Source of the DNA: JAAUTT01 sp038213375
GTDB lineage: Bacteria; Bacteroidota; Bacteroidia; Bacteroidales; JAAUTT01
Assembly: GCA_038213375.1 (NCBI GenBank)
Contig: JBBQTB010000002.1
Span: 127,507-191,506, forward strand
Length of the DNA: 64,000 nt
Direction: 5' to 3'
The position numbers and the translations under genes are program-made. This document shows, one piece after another, positions 1-9,081 of the stretch (its first letter is position 1; each line of letters starts with the position of its first letter). The notes under the pieces are model-generated. The model ran no database searches and had not been told where the DNA came from. It saw only the letters and a list, made by a program, of their open reading frames with translations.

Positions 1-2
1 TC

Positions 3-71
3 TATACTATTGAAAATGTTGATGCTTTACATCCAATTAATAAATCGGGATTCTTCTATATTTACTGGTAA
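3..71 (+). CDS. 3' end of an unidentified gene (partial)
   Basis: The third frame is open from the window edge to a TAA at 69-71. It gives a short tail ending in GFFYIYW that reads like a genuine protein C-terminus. The gene's body lies outside the window, so no function can be given. The other two forward frames stop as early or carry less protein-like residues. Low confidence because only 22 codons are visible. Confidence 0.3.
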   Translation, partial: YTIENVDALHPINKSGFFYIYW

Positions 72-198
72 TCCTCAATCAACCGACAATTAGAAAATAT
101 TTGTCTGAAAATTGTTGATTTATTTAGACATTAATGGAAACATAATACAATGTTTGCCGTAAAAAGGATATAATGTAGTTACCCTATATAACCATATA

Positions 199-1035
199 AT
201 GACCAGATGTTTTCTATTATTAATTTTTACTATTTCTCTTTGCCTTAATTCATGCAAAAAAGACTCCCTTGAATTATTTGATTATAATATTCAAGGTATA
301 AATAATTTGAAATCTAATATTGGTGAAATTAAGGTAATAGATTTAAGCATTGAACGTATTAAAGGCTCTCAGGAAGAAGTTATTTTAAGTTTGTCGAATG
401 TACCCAAAGGTGTTACGTATGTGTTTGACATTGATAAAGGTAAACCTGATTACAAAACCACACTTACATTAAAAATTAAACAAGGTGCGGTACTTGGAAA
501 TTATTCCCTGAATATTGAGGCAATATCCTCAACAACAAAAAAATCATTCCCCTTCGAACTTTTAATTGACGATCAATTGTCTCTGTCAATCTCAGTTTAT
601 GATGCAACAAAATGGAATTCAGAACTGCCATGGGGATTACTTACAGATAGCGCCACAATTAGTTTGTATAAAAGTGAGGCCGATTTTTTAATTAATAAAC
701 CTGCTTATTCCGAAAAATCAAATGAGGAAGGAAAAGCTCTGTTTTATCGAATGATTCCTGGCAATTATTTATTTGTTGTTGAAAAAGGTGAATTAAGTAA
801 CATTGTTGAAAAAAAAGACAGCGAAGGTAAAAAGAAGGGTTTTGTAACAGCTGGAATTTTTAAAACAAAAACTGAAATATACAATAGCTCTCAACCCCAC
901 GCTCAACCAGGTAACCTTAAATACCGGGATCAAAATGCCGATGGCAAAATTACCGACGACGATAGAGTGCTTTATGATGAGCTTTCAGTTTATGTAAATG
1001 TGTTAAACGAAAAAGTGACCTGGATTGGAAAATAA
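199..1035 (+). CDS. Hypothetical lipoprotein, 278 aa
   Basis: A hydrophobic leader of about 17 residues ends in a lipobox (LNSC), predicting an acylated, envelope-anchored protein with Cys19 as the first mature residue. The body is rich in beta-strand-like segments with no catalytic motif I recognise. Residues near 243-251 (DQNADGKITDDD) look like a calcium-binding dockerin/EF-type loop, common in Bacteroidota surface proteins. It starts at ATG with no clear Shine-Dalgarno. Its stop lies only two bases from the stop of the convergent pssA, so the genes share their 3' boundary. Function unknown; lipoprotein assignment is solid. Confidence 0.75.
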   Translation: MTRCFLLLIFTISLCLNSCKKDSLELFDYNIQGINNLKSNIGEIKVIDLSIERIKGSQEEVILSLSNVPKGVTYVFDIDKGKPDYKTTLTLKIKQGAVLGNYSLNIEAISSTTKKSFPFELLIDDQLSLSISVYDATKWNSELPWGLLTDSATISLYKSEADFLINKPAYSEKSNEEGKALFYRMIPGNYLFVVEKGELSNIVEKKDSEGKKKGFVTAGIFKTKTEIYNSSQPHAQPGNLKYRDQNADGKITDDDRVLYDELSVYVNVLNEKVTWIGK

Positions 1036-1037
1036 AA

Positions 1038-1787
1038 TCAAACTTTTCTTTTTAAGGAACTGTCGATAATCGAAATTAGTAAATAGAGACAGAAAATAAT
1101 TGGAACTGCCAACATTTTTAAAACAATAAGTAAAATTAGCGAAAAGCCTGATAGTACGAATAATGACTTGTTATCATGAAACTTAAAATTTTTAATTTTC
1201 AAAGATAGCATTGGAATTTCTGACGTCAGCAGTAGCGATAGAAAAACAATCAAAGGAATAAGTACATAAATATTTAGTAATACCTCTTTACCAAAATCAC
1301 AGTTAGATAATATGAATGGGAAAGAAGCTATGAGAAAAGCATTCGCTGGTGTTGGAACACCAATGAAAGAACTTGTCTGGCGCTCATCAATATTAAATTT
1401 AGCTAAACGTAATGCTGAAAAAGAAGCTATTAAAAATGCAGAACCAGTAACAAAATATTCAAGCAAACTTGAGGTTTCGAATGTGTATTCCGGATTTAAT
1501 TTGATGACTGCCATTACCAATATTTGGTACAGAATTACTGAGGGCGCTACGCCAAAACTCACAATATCTGCTAAAGAATCAAGCGATTTTCCCATTTCAG
1601 AGTATGCTTTTAAAACCCTTGCCGCTAATCCATCAAAAAAATCAAAAAGCCCTGCTATAAAAATCAAAGAGGACGCAACCAACAGGTTTCCATGAAAAGC
1701 AAAAACGATGGAGAGACAGCCCATTAATAAATTTAAAATTGTAATAAAATTTGGTATACTGGCAGTTATAACTCTGAATTGACTCAT
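1038..1787 (-). CDS. pssA: CDP-diacylglycerol--serine O-phosphatidyltransferase
   Basis: Transfers phosphatidyl from CDP-diacylglycerol to L-serine, making phosphatidylserine, the precursor of phosphatidylethanolamine, in the inner membrane. The complete CDP-alcohol phosphotransferase signature DG-x2-AR-x8-G-x3-D-x3-D is present (D52, G53, A56, R57, G66, D70, D74). Several hydrophobic segments follow, matching the polytopic family. Length of 249 aa is normal for the Bacteroidota/Gram-positive type II enzyme. No phosphatidylserine decarboxylase is next to it. Convergent with the upstream lipoprotein; a TAnnTTTG-like element lies just upstream of the start. Confidence 0.93.
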   Translation of the reverse strand: MSQFRVITASIPNFITILNLLMGCLSIVFAFHGNLLVASSLIFIAGLFDFFDGLAARVLKAYSEMGKSLDSLADIVSFGVAPSVILYQILVMAVIKLNPEYTFETSSLLEYFVTGSAFLIASFSALRLAKFNIDERQTSSFIGVPTPANAFLIASFPFILSNCDFGKEVLLNIYVLIPLIVFLSLLLTSEIPMLSLKIKNFKFHDNKSLFVLSGFSLILLIVLKMLAVPIIFCLYLLISIIDSSLKRKV

Positions 1788-1807
1788 ATTGATTTTTAAA
1801 TTTAATG

Positions 1808-1815
1808 CAAAAGTA
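1808..1815 (-). promoter_or_regulatory. Candidate -7 promoter element of pssA
   Basis: On the minus strand this reads TACTTTTG, an exact match to the Bacteroidota -7 consensus TAnnTTTG, about 20 bases upstream of the pssA ATG. I do not see a well-spaced -33 TTTG, so the call rests on one element. Confidence 0.4.
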
Positions 1816-1950
1816 AATAAATTTAGCTATTGACTCGTTTACCCTGTCAATACTTCAACTAAATATTTTGTTTTAACCTGAATGAAATTATTTTACAACA
1901 GAATACTTTGATTAACTGAAATAATAATATTTGATTGGTTCTGTTGACGC

Positions 1951-1979
1951 TTGAATTTTGTTAATAATTTTTATCTTTA
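1951..1979 (+). promoter_or_regulatory. Candidate promoter of the HAD-family gene
   Basis: TTG at 1951-1953 is followed after 18 bases by TATCTTTA (1972-1979), one mismatch from TAnnTTTG, at spacing close to the Bacteroidota -33/-7 arrangement. It would give a leader of about 25 nt before the ATG at 2009. Confidence 0.35.
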
Positions 1980-2008
1980 AACGTTTTTAATTTACAAACT
2001 CCTGAAAT

Positions 2009-2434
2009 ATGAAGATTGCAGTGGATTTTGATGGGACAATTGTCGAGCATAAGTATCCCGCTATAGGAGAGGAGCTATTGTTTGCAATAGAAACCTTGAA
2101 GGAATTGCAACGACAGCTACATCCAATAATATTATGGACTTTTCGAAGTGGGAAAGAGCTTGATGAAGCAGTAGAATATTGCCGGCAACGAGGCTTGGAG
2201 TTTTATGCTGTAAACAAAAACTACCCGGAAGAAGTGTTCGAAGTATCTATCAGTCGAAAAATTAATGCCGATCTGTTCATTGACGACAGAAACCTTGGTG
2301 GATTTCCAGGCTGGGATGTGGTTTATGAGATGATTAGAAACGGAAATCCCTTGATGCCTTTTACTTATAATAAATTAGAAAATAAAAAGAGAACATTTTC
2401 AGCTAAGCTAAAGGATTTATTTTTTAGCGAATAA
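2009..2434 (+). CDS. HAD-superfamily hydrolase (BT0820-like)
   Basis: A small (141 aa) cytosolic HAD-fold protein. Motif I is VDFDGT near residues 5-10 (nucleophile and acid/base Asp), a motif-II-like segment LWTFRSG follows near 45-51, and the late acidic metal motif is FIDDRN near 90-95. There is no large cap domain. The order and spacing resemble the small Bacteroidetes phosphatase family typified by Bacteroides BT0820. Substrate unknown. It is followed after 17 bases by the glutamine cyclotransferase gene and may be co-transcribed with it. Confidence 0.75.
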   Translation: MKIAVDFDGTIVEHKYPAIGEELLFAIETLKELQRQLHPIILWTFRSGKELDEAVEYCRQRGLEFYAVNKNYPEEVFEVSISRKINADLFIDDRNLGGFPGWDVVYEMIRNGNPLMPFTYNKLENKKRTFSAKLKDLFFSE

Positions 2435-2451
2435 ATATCATTCCTGAAGTT

Positions 2452-3339
2452 GTGATACAATCGACTCTGTTTTTTTACACATTGTTTTGTTTTGGAAAAA
2501 TTTTACTCCCAACGGGAGAATTGATATTGAATTCCACAAACGAAAGTGTAGGAGCAAAAATAATGGTCGCTATTTCAGATACTTCAGTAAAAACAGATAT
2601 TGACACAACACATTGTTTTGCTATCACTCGGGCAATACCTATTAAATATAATTATCAGGTACTAAATTCCTACCCTCATGACACGGCAGCCTACACGCAG
2701 GGATTGGTATATGATGGCGGGTATTTATTTGAAAGCACCGGACAATTCGGACAGTCAAGCCTTCGCAAAGTAAAGCTTTCAACAGGCGAGGTGGTTAAGG
2801 CAATCAATCTGCCTGATAGTGTTTTTGGAGAAGGTATTACATTTTTCACAAACAAATTGATTCAAATTACATGGAAATCAAAGATTGCTTTTGTATTTGA
2901 TAAAGCCACATTCAAACCTCTTTGTATTTTGCCGTATACAATAAACGAAGGTTGGGGACTCACCACTGACAATAAAAGTTTAATTATGAGTGACGGTTCG
3001 GCAAATCTCTATTTCCTTGATCCGAATAGTATGACTCTATTACGCACGATCGAAGTATGCAATGATAAGGGACCCGTTGATCAACTTAATGAACTGGAGT
3101 TTATAAATAATGAAATATGGGCTAATATCTTTAATAAAGACCTTATAGTACGCATAAATCCGGAATCGGGATCGGTAGTGGGGGAGATTAATTTTATCGG
3201 AATATTAAAGACTGAAGACCGCAATCAACATGCTGATGTACTTAATGGAATTGCCTATGATCAGCAATCAAATCGATTATTTGTTACCGGTAAAAACTGG
3301 CCAAAAATATTTGAGATATCGATACATCAAAAACAATAG
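2452..3339 (+). CDS. Glutaminyl-peptide cyclotransferase (glutamine cyclotransferase family)
   Basis: The protein from about residue 65 onward (YPHDTAAYTQGL, FGEGI, NELEF, DVLNGIAYD) matches the five-bladed propeller family of plant-type glutaminyl cyclases, which convert N-terminal glutamine into pyroglutamate. The conserved early Q-G-L and the E-G pair of the family are present. The ORF opens with GTG at 2452; the first residues form a hydrophobic stretch that could be a signal peptide, consistent with an exported enzyme. About 60 residues of unrelated sequence precede the propeller. In T9SS-bearing Bacteroidota this activity often modifies exported proteins whose mature N-terminus is Gln; here that is inference. 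Confidence 0.8.
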   Translation: MIQSTLFFYTLFCFGKILLPTGELILNSTNESVGAKIMVAISDTSVKTDIDTTHCFAITRAIPIKYNYQVLNSYPHDTAAYTQGLVYDGGYLFESTGQFGQSSLRKVKLSTGEVVKAINLPDSVFGEGITFFTNKLIQITWKSKIAFVFDKATFKPLCILPYTINEGWGLTTDNKSLIMSDGSANLYFLDPNSMTLLRTIEVCNDKGPVDQLNELEFINNEIWANIFNKDLIVRINPESGSVVGEINFIGILKTEDRNQHADVLNGIAYDQQSNRLFVTGKNWPKIFEISIHQKQ

Positions 3340-3523
3340 TTAAATTTGACCAGCGATTAAATTAATTGACGAGTGTTTTTTTTTAATAACTTACATCATT
3401 GTTAATTTTGGTAACAAAGCAAGATAATAACCGTAGAAGCCTTTGTTAATAATTTGTTGATAAATGATTTTTTATTGTTTATAATTGAATTATCATTGCA
3501 CCCTCAGTTTAAGTTGAGGATAT

Positions 3524-3531
3524 TAATTTTG
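3524..3531 (+). promoter_or_regulatory. Candidate -7 promoter element of parAB
   Basis: TAATTTTG matches TAnnTTTG exactly, about 60 bases before the parA start. A TTG at 3496-3498 is farther upstream than the usual -33 spacing, so confidence is modest. Confidence 0.35.
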
Positions 3532-3590
3532 CGCCGAACAATATCGGTTTTAATGTGATTAAGAATTAATAATTCAGAAAAATACTAAAA

Positions 3591-4394
3591 ATGTCCAAAG
3601 TTATTGCATTGGCAAATCAAAAGGGTGGGGTTGGGAAAACAACTACTGCAATCAATCTGGCAGCCAGTTTGGCTGTTCTTGAAAAAAAGGTTCTGCTTAT
3701 TGATGCTGATCCGCAGGCAAACTCTACTTCAGGTTTAGGTTTCGATATAAGAGCAATCAAAACAAGTATTTATGAATGTCTTATTGATGGGATAAATCCG
3801 AAAGATATCATACTTAAAGCAGAAGTGCCTGGTTTGGATATAATTCCTTCCCATATCGATTTGGTTGGCGCCGAAATTGAGATGGTAAGTCTCACAAAAC
3901 GTGAGTATATTATGAAGGAGGTTATTAATAAAGTAAAGGATGACTACGATTATGTATTAATCGACTGTTCTCCTTCATTGGGTTTAATAACTGTAAATGC
4001 ATTAACTGCCGCCGATTCAATTATCATTCCTGTGCAATGTGAATATTTTGCATTGGAGGGATTAGGGAAACTTCTCAATACGGTTAAATTTATTCAAACC
4101 AGATTGAATACAAACCTTGAAATTGAAGGGTTTCTGTTAACAATGTATGATGCCCGTTTACGTTTAAGTAATCAGGTGGTTGAAGAGGTTACAAAACATT
4201 TTCAGCAAATGGTTTTCAAAACATTGATTCAGCGAAATATTAAACTTAGTGAATCGCCCAGTTTTGGCAAACCGGTTATTTTGTATGATGCCAGTTCAAC
4301 AGGAGCAATTAATTATCTTAATCTAGCCAAAGAACTGATACACAATAATGATCCATTAGTTATTAAAAATTCAAAAAAATTAGTGACTCAATAA
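3591..4394 (+). CDS. parA: Chromosome-partitioning ATPase ParA/Soj
   Basis: A deviant Walker A (KGGVGKTT, residues 11-18) opens the protein, followed by the switch motif DADPQANST near 39-47 and a Walker B-like segment YVLIDCSPSLG. These are hallmarks of chromosomal ParA/Soj ATPases, which dimerise on ATP, bind DNA non-specifically and move ParB-parS complexes. Length (267 aa) and the lack of an N-terminal HTH indicate the chromosomal rather than plasmid type. It is followed after 20 bases by parB, the classical parAB operon. No parS site was recognised in the window. Confidence 0.95.
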   Translation: MSKVIALANQKGGVGKTTTAINLAASLAVLEKKVLLIDADPQANSTSGLGFDIRAIKTSIYECLIDGINPKDIILKAEVPGLDIIPSHIDLVGAEIEMVSLTKREYIMKEVINKVKDDYDYVLIDCSPSLGLITVNALTAADSIIIPVQCEYFALEGLGKLLNTVKFIQTRLNTNLEIEGFLLTMYDARLRLSNQVVEEVTKHFQQMVFKTLIQRNIKLSESPSFGKPVILYDASSTGAINYLNLAKELIHNNDPLVIKNSKKLVTQ

Positions 4395-4414
4395 ATCAAT
4401 TTTTAATTATTACA

Positions 4415-5323
4415 ATGTCAGTAAAAAAGAGCGCATTAGGCAGAGGTTTAGGAGCATTAATTGAAGAAGCTTCAGAGTCTACAAACAAGTCAGGAACCAT
4501 TGCTGCGATCAATGAAATAGAAATTAAATTAATAGAAGTAAATCCTTTTCAACCACGCAAAACGTTTGATGAGGATGCGCTTCAGGAATTGGCCACTTCC
4601 ATTCGTGAGCTTGGAATTATTCAGCCGATTACAGTTAGAAAACTCGAAAACGGAAATTTTCAGTTAATCACCGGCGAGCGCCGTTTTCGTGCTTCGCAAC
4701 AGGCTGGACTTACAACCTTGCCTGCCTATGTGCGAACAGCTGATGACCAGGCAATGCTAGAATTGGCATTGGTAGAGAATATTCAACGTGAAGATTTAGA
4801 TGCTATTGAAATTTCTATCAGCTATCAGCGATTATTGGACGAATGCAATCTTACACAGGAAAATCTTAGTGATCGGGTTGGTAAAAAGCGTTCTACAGTT
4901 GCTAACTATCTGAGATTGCTTCGGTTACCTGCTGAAATTCAGCTGGGGATACGTCAACGTAAAATTTCAATGGGTCATGCCAAAGCTCTTATTAACATTG
5001 AATCGCCTGAAGAACAGGTAAAAATATTTTTAACGATTCTTGAGGACGGACTATCGGTTCGTCAGGTTGAAGAATTGGTAAGGGCATTAAATACTCCCAA
5101 GGAAGAAATACACTCACTCGCTCAGGTTAAACCAATCAAACAGAATGACGATGCTTCCGGGGACTTTAAAGATTTTAGAAATAATCTGAGAAATTTTTTC
5201 AATCCAAAAGTTGAATTAAAACGAAATAGCAAAGGTGTAGGGAAAATAGTTATTCCTTTCAACTCAGACAATGAACTCATACAAATTATGAGCATGGTTG
5301 AAAAAATCGGCAAAGAAAAATAA
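4415..5323 (+). CDS. parB: Chromosome-partitioning protein ParB/Spo0J
   Basis: The N-terminal lysine/glycine-rich segment (ALGRGLGAL) is the ParA-interacting motif. The CTP-binding ParB/Srx domain follows, with the GERRFRA box at 87-93, then a helix-turn-helix around 150-175 that reads parS (LSDRVGKKRSTVANYLRLL) and a C-terminal dimerisation region after a polar linker. It loads at parS as a sliding clamp and recruits SMC. The downstream DUF5683 gene begins 12 bases after the stop, so the operon continues. Confidence 0.94.
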   Translation: MSVKKSALGRGLGALIEEASESTNKSGTIAAINEIEIKLIEVNPFQPRKTFDEDALQELATSIRELGIIQPITVRKLENGNFQLITGERRFRASQQAGLTTLPAYVRTADDQAMLELALVENIQREDLDAIEISISYQRLLDECNLTQENLSDRVGKKRSTVANYLRLLRLPAEIQLGIRQRKISMGHAKALINIESPEEQVKIFLTILEDGLSVRQVEELVRALNTPKEEIHSLAQVKPIKQNDDASGDFKDFRNNLRNFFNPKVELKRNSKGVGKIVIPFNSDNELIQIMSMVEKIGKEK

Positions 5324-5335
5324 CAATTTGAAGAT

Positions 5336-5950
5336 TTGAACGTATATAAGTATATAATCGTTTTTCTTTTTCTGATAATGCTGAGTAATTTGCATTGTAG
5401 GGCACAGGATACGATCAGCAGTCAGGGTGCAGATACCTTAAAGACAATTCATTCTCCATCGAAAGCTGCTTTGATGTCTGCCATTTTACCTGGACTTGGT
5501 CAGATTTATAATAAGAAGGTTTGGAAAGTTCCAATTCTTTACGTAGGATTGTCAGTTAACGCATATTTTTTGATTCATTATGCAATTTTATTTCGCGATT
5601 ATCAAAAAGGGTATGTTGATTATCAAAATTACGTTGGAGCATTGGGTACCGAAAAACCTGACCAATTAGTAATTAACCGGATGCTTACTGATGTTAGTTT
5701 TGTACTCAGATATCAAGACATCCCGGCGGCCTTAAAGTTTTATAAAGATCAATACAGGCGATTGCGCGATTTAAATATTTTGGTAATGAGCGGTATTTAT
5801 TTTATTAATATCATAGACGCAACAGTTGATGCTTATTTATTTAATTACGATATTAGCGACAATCTTGCATTACGCGTTGAACCAGTAATGATTAATACTG
5901 TAGCTTATCATAGCACAGTAGGCATTAAATTAACATTTAACCTTCATTAA
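5336..5950 (+). CDS. DUF5683 family membrane protein
   Basis: The conserved core (SPSKAALMSAILPGLGQIYN, then a membrane segment, then a second hydrophobic stretch near residues 145-165) matches the Bacteroidota-specific DUF5683 family of unknown function. The ORF opens with TTG at 5336. I prefer that to the internal ATG because the preceding residues (IIVFLFLIML) supply a signal peptide ending near CRAQ. Position between parB and mltD is a common Bacteroidota arrangement and hints at a role in envelope or cell-division physiology, but no biochemical function can be read. Confidence 0.8.
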   Translation: MNVYKYIIVFLFLIMLSNLHCRAQDTISSQGADTLKTIHSPSKAALMSAILPGLGQIYNKKVWKVPILYVGLSVNAYFLIHYAILFRDYQKGYVDYQNYVGALGTEKPDQLVINRMLTDVSFVLRYQDIPAALKFYKDQYRRLRDLNILVMSGIYFINIIDATVDAYLFNYDISDNLALRVEPVMINTVAYHSTVGIKLTFNLH

Positions 5951-5963
5951 AAGAAATTGTAAG

Positions 5964-7496
5964 ATGAGGAAAATTTTATTATTTTTAGTTGTAATGCCGT
6001 TCTCGGTTATTGCTTTTGGTCAGGCGAAAGATACATTATTAGTTAATCCTGAATTTTTAAATTATAACAAAAATCTTGATAGTCTTATAAGTACAAGATT
6101 CTCTCAGGATCCTGTAACTCAGGATTCCCCATTCGTTACTGGAATTGACAGTACTCAAAATTACAGCGATCTGCCAGATTCCGTATATATCAGCAGGTTG
6201 AAGAGAATACCTTCGGTTTTAGAACTCACTTATAACGATATTGTAAAGCGTTATATACAGGTATATACAGTAAAGAAGCGTGGGATGGTTGAGGAGATGC
6301 TCGGACTAAAGGCTTATTATTTTCCTCTTTTCGAAGAAATACTGGATAGGTATCAAATGCCTCTTGAATTAAAATACTTATCGGTTATCGAATCTGCATT
6401 GAATCCACGGGCAGTTTCTCGTTGCGGCGCTACCGGTTTATGGCAATTTATGTATGGAACCGGGCGTATTTATAAGCTCAATATTAATTCGTTTGTAGAC
6501 GAACGCCGCGATCCTTATGCTGCAACAAATGCAGCTGCCAAATACCTTCACGATTTGTACTCGGTTTATAATGATTGGATTTTGGTTATTGCTGCCTATA
6601 ATTGTGGACCTGGAAATGTGAACAAAGCTATTCGTAGATCAGGGGGTAAAAAAAGCTATTGGGATATTTATTATTATCTCCCTAAGGAAACCCGAGGCTA
6701 TGTTCCTGCATACATAGCTGCTACGTATGTGATGAATTATTACAAAGAGCATAATCTTTCAGCCCGCACTGCTACTTTTGCATTACCCACGTCTGCTGAT
6801 ACCATTATGTTGACAAATAATGTGCATTTACAACAAATAGCGGATGTATTAAAAGTGCCGATTGAGCAAGTACGCGATTTAAACCCTCAATACCGTCGTG
6901 ATATTATCCCCGGAAAATTCAGCGTTTGTCCTCTTAGGTTGCCATCTGAATGGGCTACACGTTTCATCGATTTACAGGACTCTGTACTCAGATACAAAAA
7001 TAACCAGTTTTTTAGTGGTGAATTTAAGTTGATTACTCCTATTAATTTTCGTGGCAAACATGGTGAATATTCAGCTGCTCCTGCTCCTTCAGGCGATATG
7101 CAAAAGGTCTATTATCAGGTAAAATCCGGTGAAAATATAGGTCATATTGCTACCTACTATCATGTGCGTGTTTCGGACATCCGCTATTGGAACGATATAA
7201 CGAAAAATAAAATTGTTGCGGGTAAACGTCTTGTTATTTATTTACCAAAAAAGAAAGCCGCCAATTTACAAATAGCTGCGCAAAACACAGAAGTCAAAGT
7301 TTCTACTGGCATTCCAAAAGATTCAGAAGCATCTGGCGAATATGTAATTTACAAAATAAAATCGGGAGATACGCTTTGGAAAATTGCAAGTCAGTATCCA
7401 GGTGTATCAGATAATGATTTGTTGAAATGGAATAATATGACAGCAGATGTTAAAATTAAACCAGGACAAACCATTAAAATAAAGAGAATAAATTGA
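5964..7496 (+). CDS. mltD: Membrane-bound lytic murein transglycosylase D with LysM repeats
   Basis: After a signal peptide, residues about 120-260 form an SLT (family 1) lytic transglycosylase domain. The catalytic Glu143 is in SVIESALNPRA, followed by GATGLWQFM and AAYNCGPGNV. Two clear C-terminal LysM domains follow (about 385-430, YYQVKSGENIG; about 455-510, YKIKSGDTLWKIA), with a degenerate third before them near 280-325. The enzyme cleaves the MurNAc-GlcNAc bond of peptidoglycan to 1,6-anhydro products in the periplasm. Lies 13 bases after the DUF5683 gene, in the parAB-led operon. No lipobox is evident, unlike E. coli MltD, so it may be soluble in the periplasm. Confidence 0.92.
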   Translation: MRKILLFLVVMPFSVIAFGQAKDTLLVNPEFLNYNKNLDSLISTRFSQDPVTQDSPFVTGIDSTQNYSDLPDSVYISRLKRIPSVLELTYNDIVKRYIQVYTVKKRGMVEEMLGLKAYYFPLFEEILDRYQMPLELKYLSVIESALNPRAVSRCGATGLWQFMYGTGRIYKLNINSFVDERRDPYAATNAAAKYLHDLYSVYNDWILVIAAYNCGPGNVNKAIRRSGGKKSYWDIYYYLPKETRGYVPAYIAATYVMNYYKEHNLSARTATFALPTSADTIMLTNNVHLQQIADVLKVPIEQVRDLNPQYRRDIIPGKFSVCPLRLPSEWATRFIDLQDSVLRYKNNQFFSGEFKLITPINFRGKHGEYSAAPAPSGDMQKVYYQVKSGENIGHIATYYHVRVSDIRYWNDITKNKIVAGKRLVIYLPKKKAANLQIAAQNTEVKVSTGIPKDSEASGEYVIYKIKSGDTLWKIASQYPGVSDNDLLKWNNMTADVKIKPGQTIKIKRIN

Positions 7497-7581
7497 AATG
7501 TGCACAAAGGCTTGATAGTCTGAGAAGTATTCTATATATTCAGCCCTTACAGGGATTTGTTTTACGAAGATAAACTCAGCT

Positions 7582-9081
7582 ATGAAGCCTTTTCGCATTT
7601 TTCTTTTTGGGCTTTCAGTATTCATTATTTTCACACTGCTTTCGGTATTTTTAAGCGATCATTACGTTATTTTCAAACTTTTTACATTAAAGATACCTTC
7701 ATTCGAAAGGATTTTAACGAATCCTAAACCTGCATATAAAGATATTTCTCATATTCTTAAATTATCGGACCTTATAAAAGATTCGATATTGTTAAAAACA
7801 GATAAACTACCGGGAAAGCATATTGAGCCTGAAAAAAAACAATTTATTGATAATGCTCTACGTTTAAATGCTGACAGCATTCGTGCGCTCATTCGTCCTA
7901 TCGATTTTCCCGCAGGGAATGATTCATTGCTAAATCCTTTTTTTAAGGAGCTGAGCAATCTTTCCATTGACAAGAAATTGATTCGAATTATGCATTATGG
8001 TGATTCTCAGATTGAAGGAGATCGTATCACATCGTATATTCGAAATCAGTTACAGCTGAGATTTGGTGGATTAGGCATCGGTCTTTTCCCGGTGGTTTCA
8101 ATTAACCCTGCCTCCAGTTCCTATGTTTTCGATTTGTCCAATAATTGGTCAAGGTTCTCTCCTGTTCAGAGTTCTATTGAATCACAGTCAGGTAATAAAT
8201 TCGGAGCTTTAATAAACTATTCCCGTATCGATCAGCCATCAAATTTTTTTGGAAAAACAAATGAACTTGCTGCCTGGATTGATTTGAAACGAGCAAACAT
8301 CTCTTTTTCACAAGCACAAAGGTTTCAACAATGTCGTGTTTTTTATGGGTTTAACAAAGCTCCCATGATGGTGGAAGTGAAGCAGGATCAAACAATAGTG
8401 GATGCAGAGATTGTTCCGTCTTCGGCTGGGTTAAAAATGTTGAGGTGGAAATTTGCCAATCCGATCCATAATTTATCCATATCTTTTAAAACTACCGAAT
8501 CTCCAAATATCTACGGGATAGCACTCGACGCTTTGGAAGGTATAGCCGTTGATAATGTTGCCCTTCGCGGAAGTGCGGGACTCGAATTTACCCGAATTGA
8601 TCTCAATTTTCTCCGGCAGTTTTATCAACTTTTAAACGTAAAACTGCTTATTCTCCAGTTTGGAATAAATGTGGTTCCTAATGTGATTGAAAATTACACC
8701 TATTACGAAAATAGTTTTCTTAGACAGATTGAGGCTGTAAAGAAGGCTTGTCCTTTCTTGTCTGTTATTGTAATTGGGGTGAGTGATGTGTCGCGAAATG
8801 GTGAAAACGGTTACGAATCGTACCCTAACATCACAAAAATTCGCGACGCTCAAAAAAGAGCTGCGTTTGCTTCCGGATGTGCTTTCTGGGATATGTACGA
8901 GGCTATGGGGGGTCATAATTCGATGCCTAGTTGGGTATATGCCACACCGCCTCTTGCACAGAAAGATTTTGTTCATCTCAATCCATTTGGAGCTAAAATA
9001 ATTGGGGAGATGTTTTACAGGTCTTTTATACAAGAGTATGAAAAGTATCTTGATACAAAAAATAAAATAAGCAGTGAATAA
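7582..9081 (+). CDS. SGNH/GDSL-type esterase or acyltransferase (first of a pair)
   Basis: A single N-terminal hydrophobic segment anchors the protein, leaving an SGNH hydrolase fold outside. Block I is HYGDSQIEGD with the nucleophilic Ser near residue 140, block III is FGINV (Asn kept, the usual following Asp replaced), and block V is DFVHLNP with the catalytic Asp and His. The long insertion between blocks I and III is typical of Bacteroidota proteins paired with MBOAT acyltransferases. Expected to move or remove acetyl groups on a periplasmic or surface glycan. The next gene overlaps its end by 8 bases. Confidence 0.8.
   Translation: MKPFRIFLFGLSVFIIFTLLSVFLSDHYVIFKLFTLKIPSFERILTNPKPAYKDISHILKLSDLIKDSILLKTDKLPGKHIEPEKKQFIDNALRLNADSIRALIRPIDFPAGNDSLLNPFFKELSNLSIDKKLIRIMHYGDSQIEGDRITSYIRNQLQLRFGGLGIGLFPVVSINPASSSYVFDLSNNWSRFSPVQSSIESQSGNKFGALINYSRIDQPSNFFGKTNELAAWIDLKRANISFSQAQRFQQCRVFYGFNKAPMMVEVKQDQTIVDAEIVPSSAGLKMLRWKFANPIHNLSISFKTTESPNIYGIALDALEGIAVDNVALRGSAGLEFTRIDLNFLRQFYQLLNVKLLILQFGINVVPNVIENYTYYENSFLRQIEAVKKACPFLSVIVIGVSDVSRNGENGYESYPNITKIRDAQKRAAFASGCAFWDMYEAMGGHNSMPSWVYATPPLAQKDFVHLNPFGAKIIGEMFYRSFIQEYEKYLDTKNKISSE

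Noticed and set aside
1312..1695. Open frame of 127 residues on the plus strand
   Set aside because: It lies wholly inside pssA on the opposite strand, which has a full family signature; composition is that of an antisense shadow.
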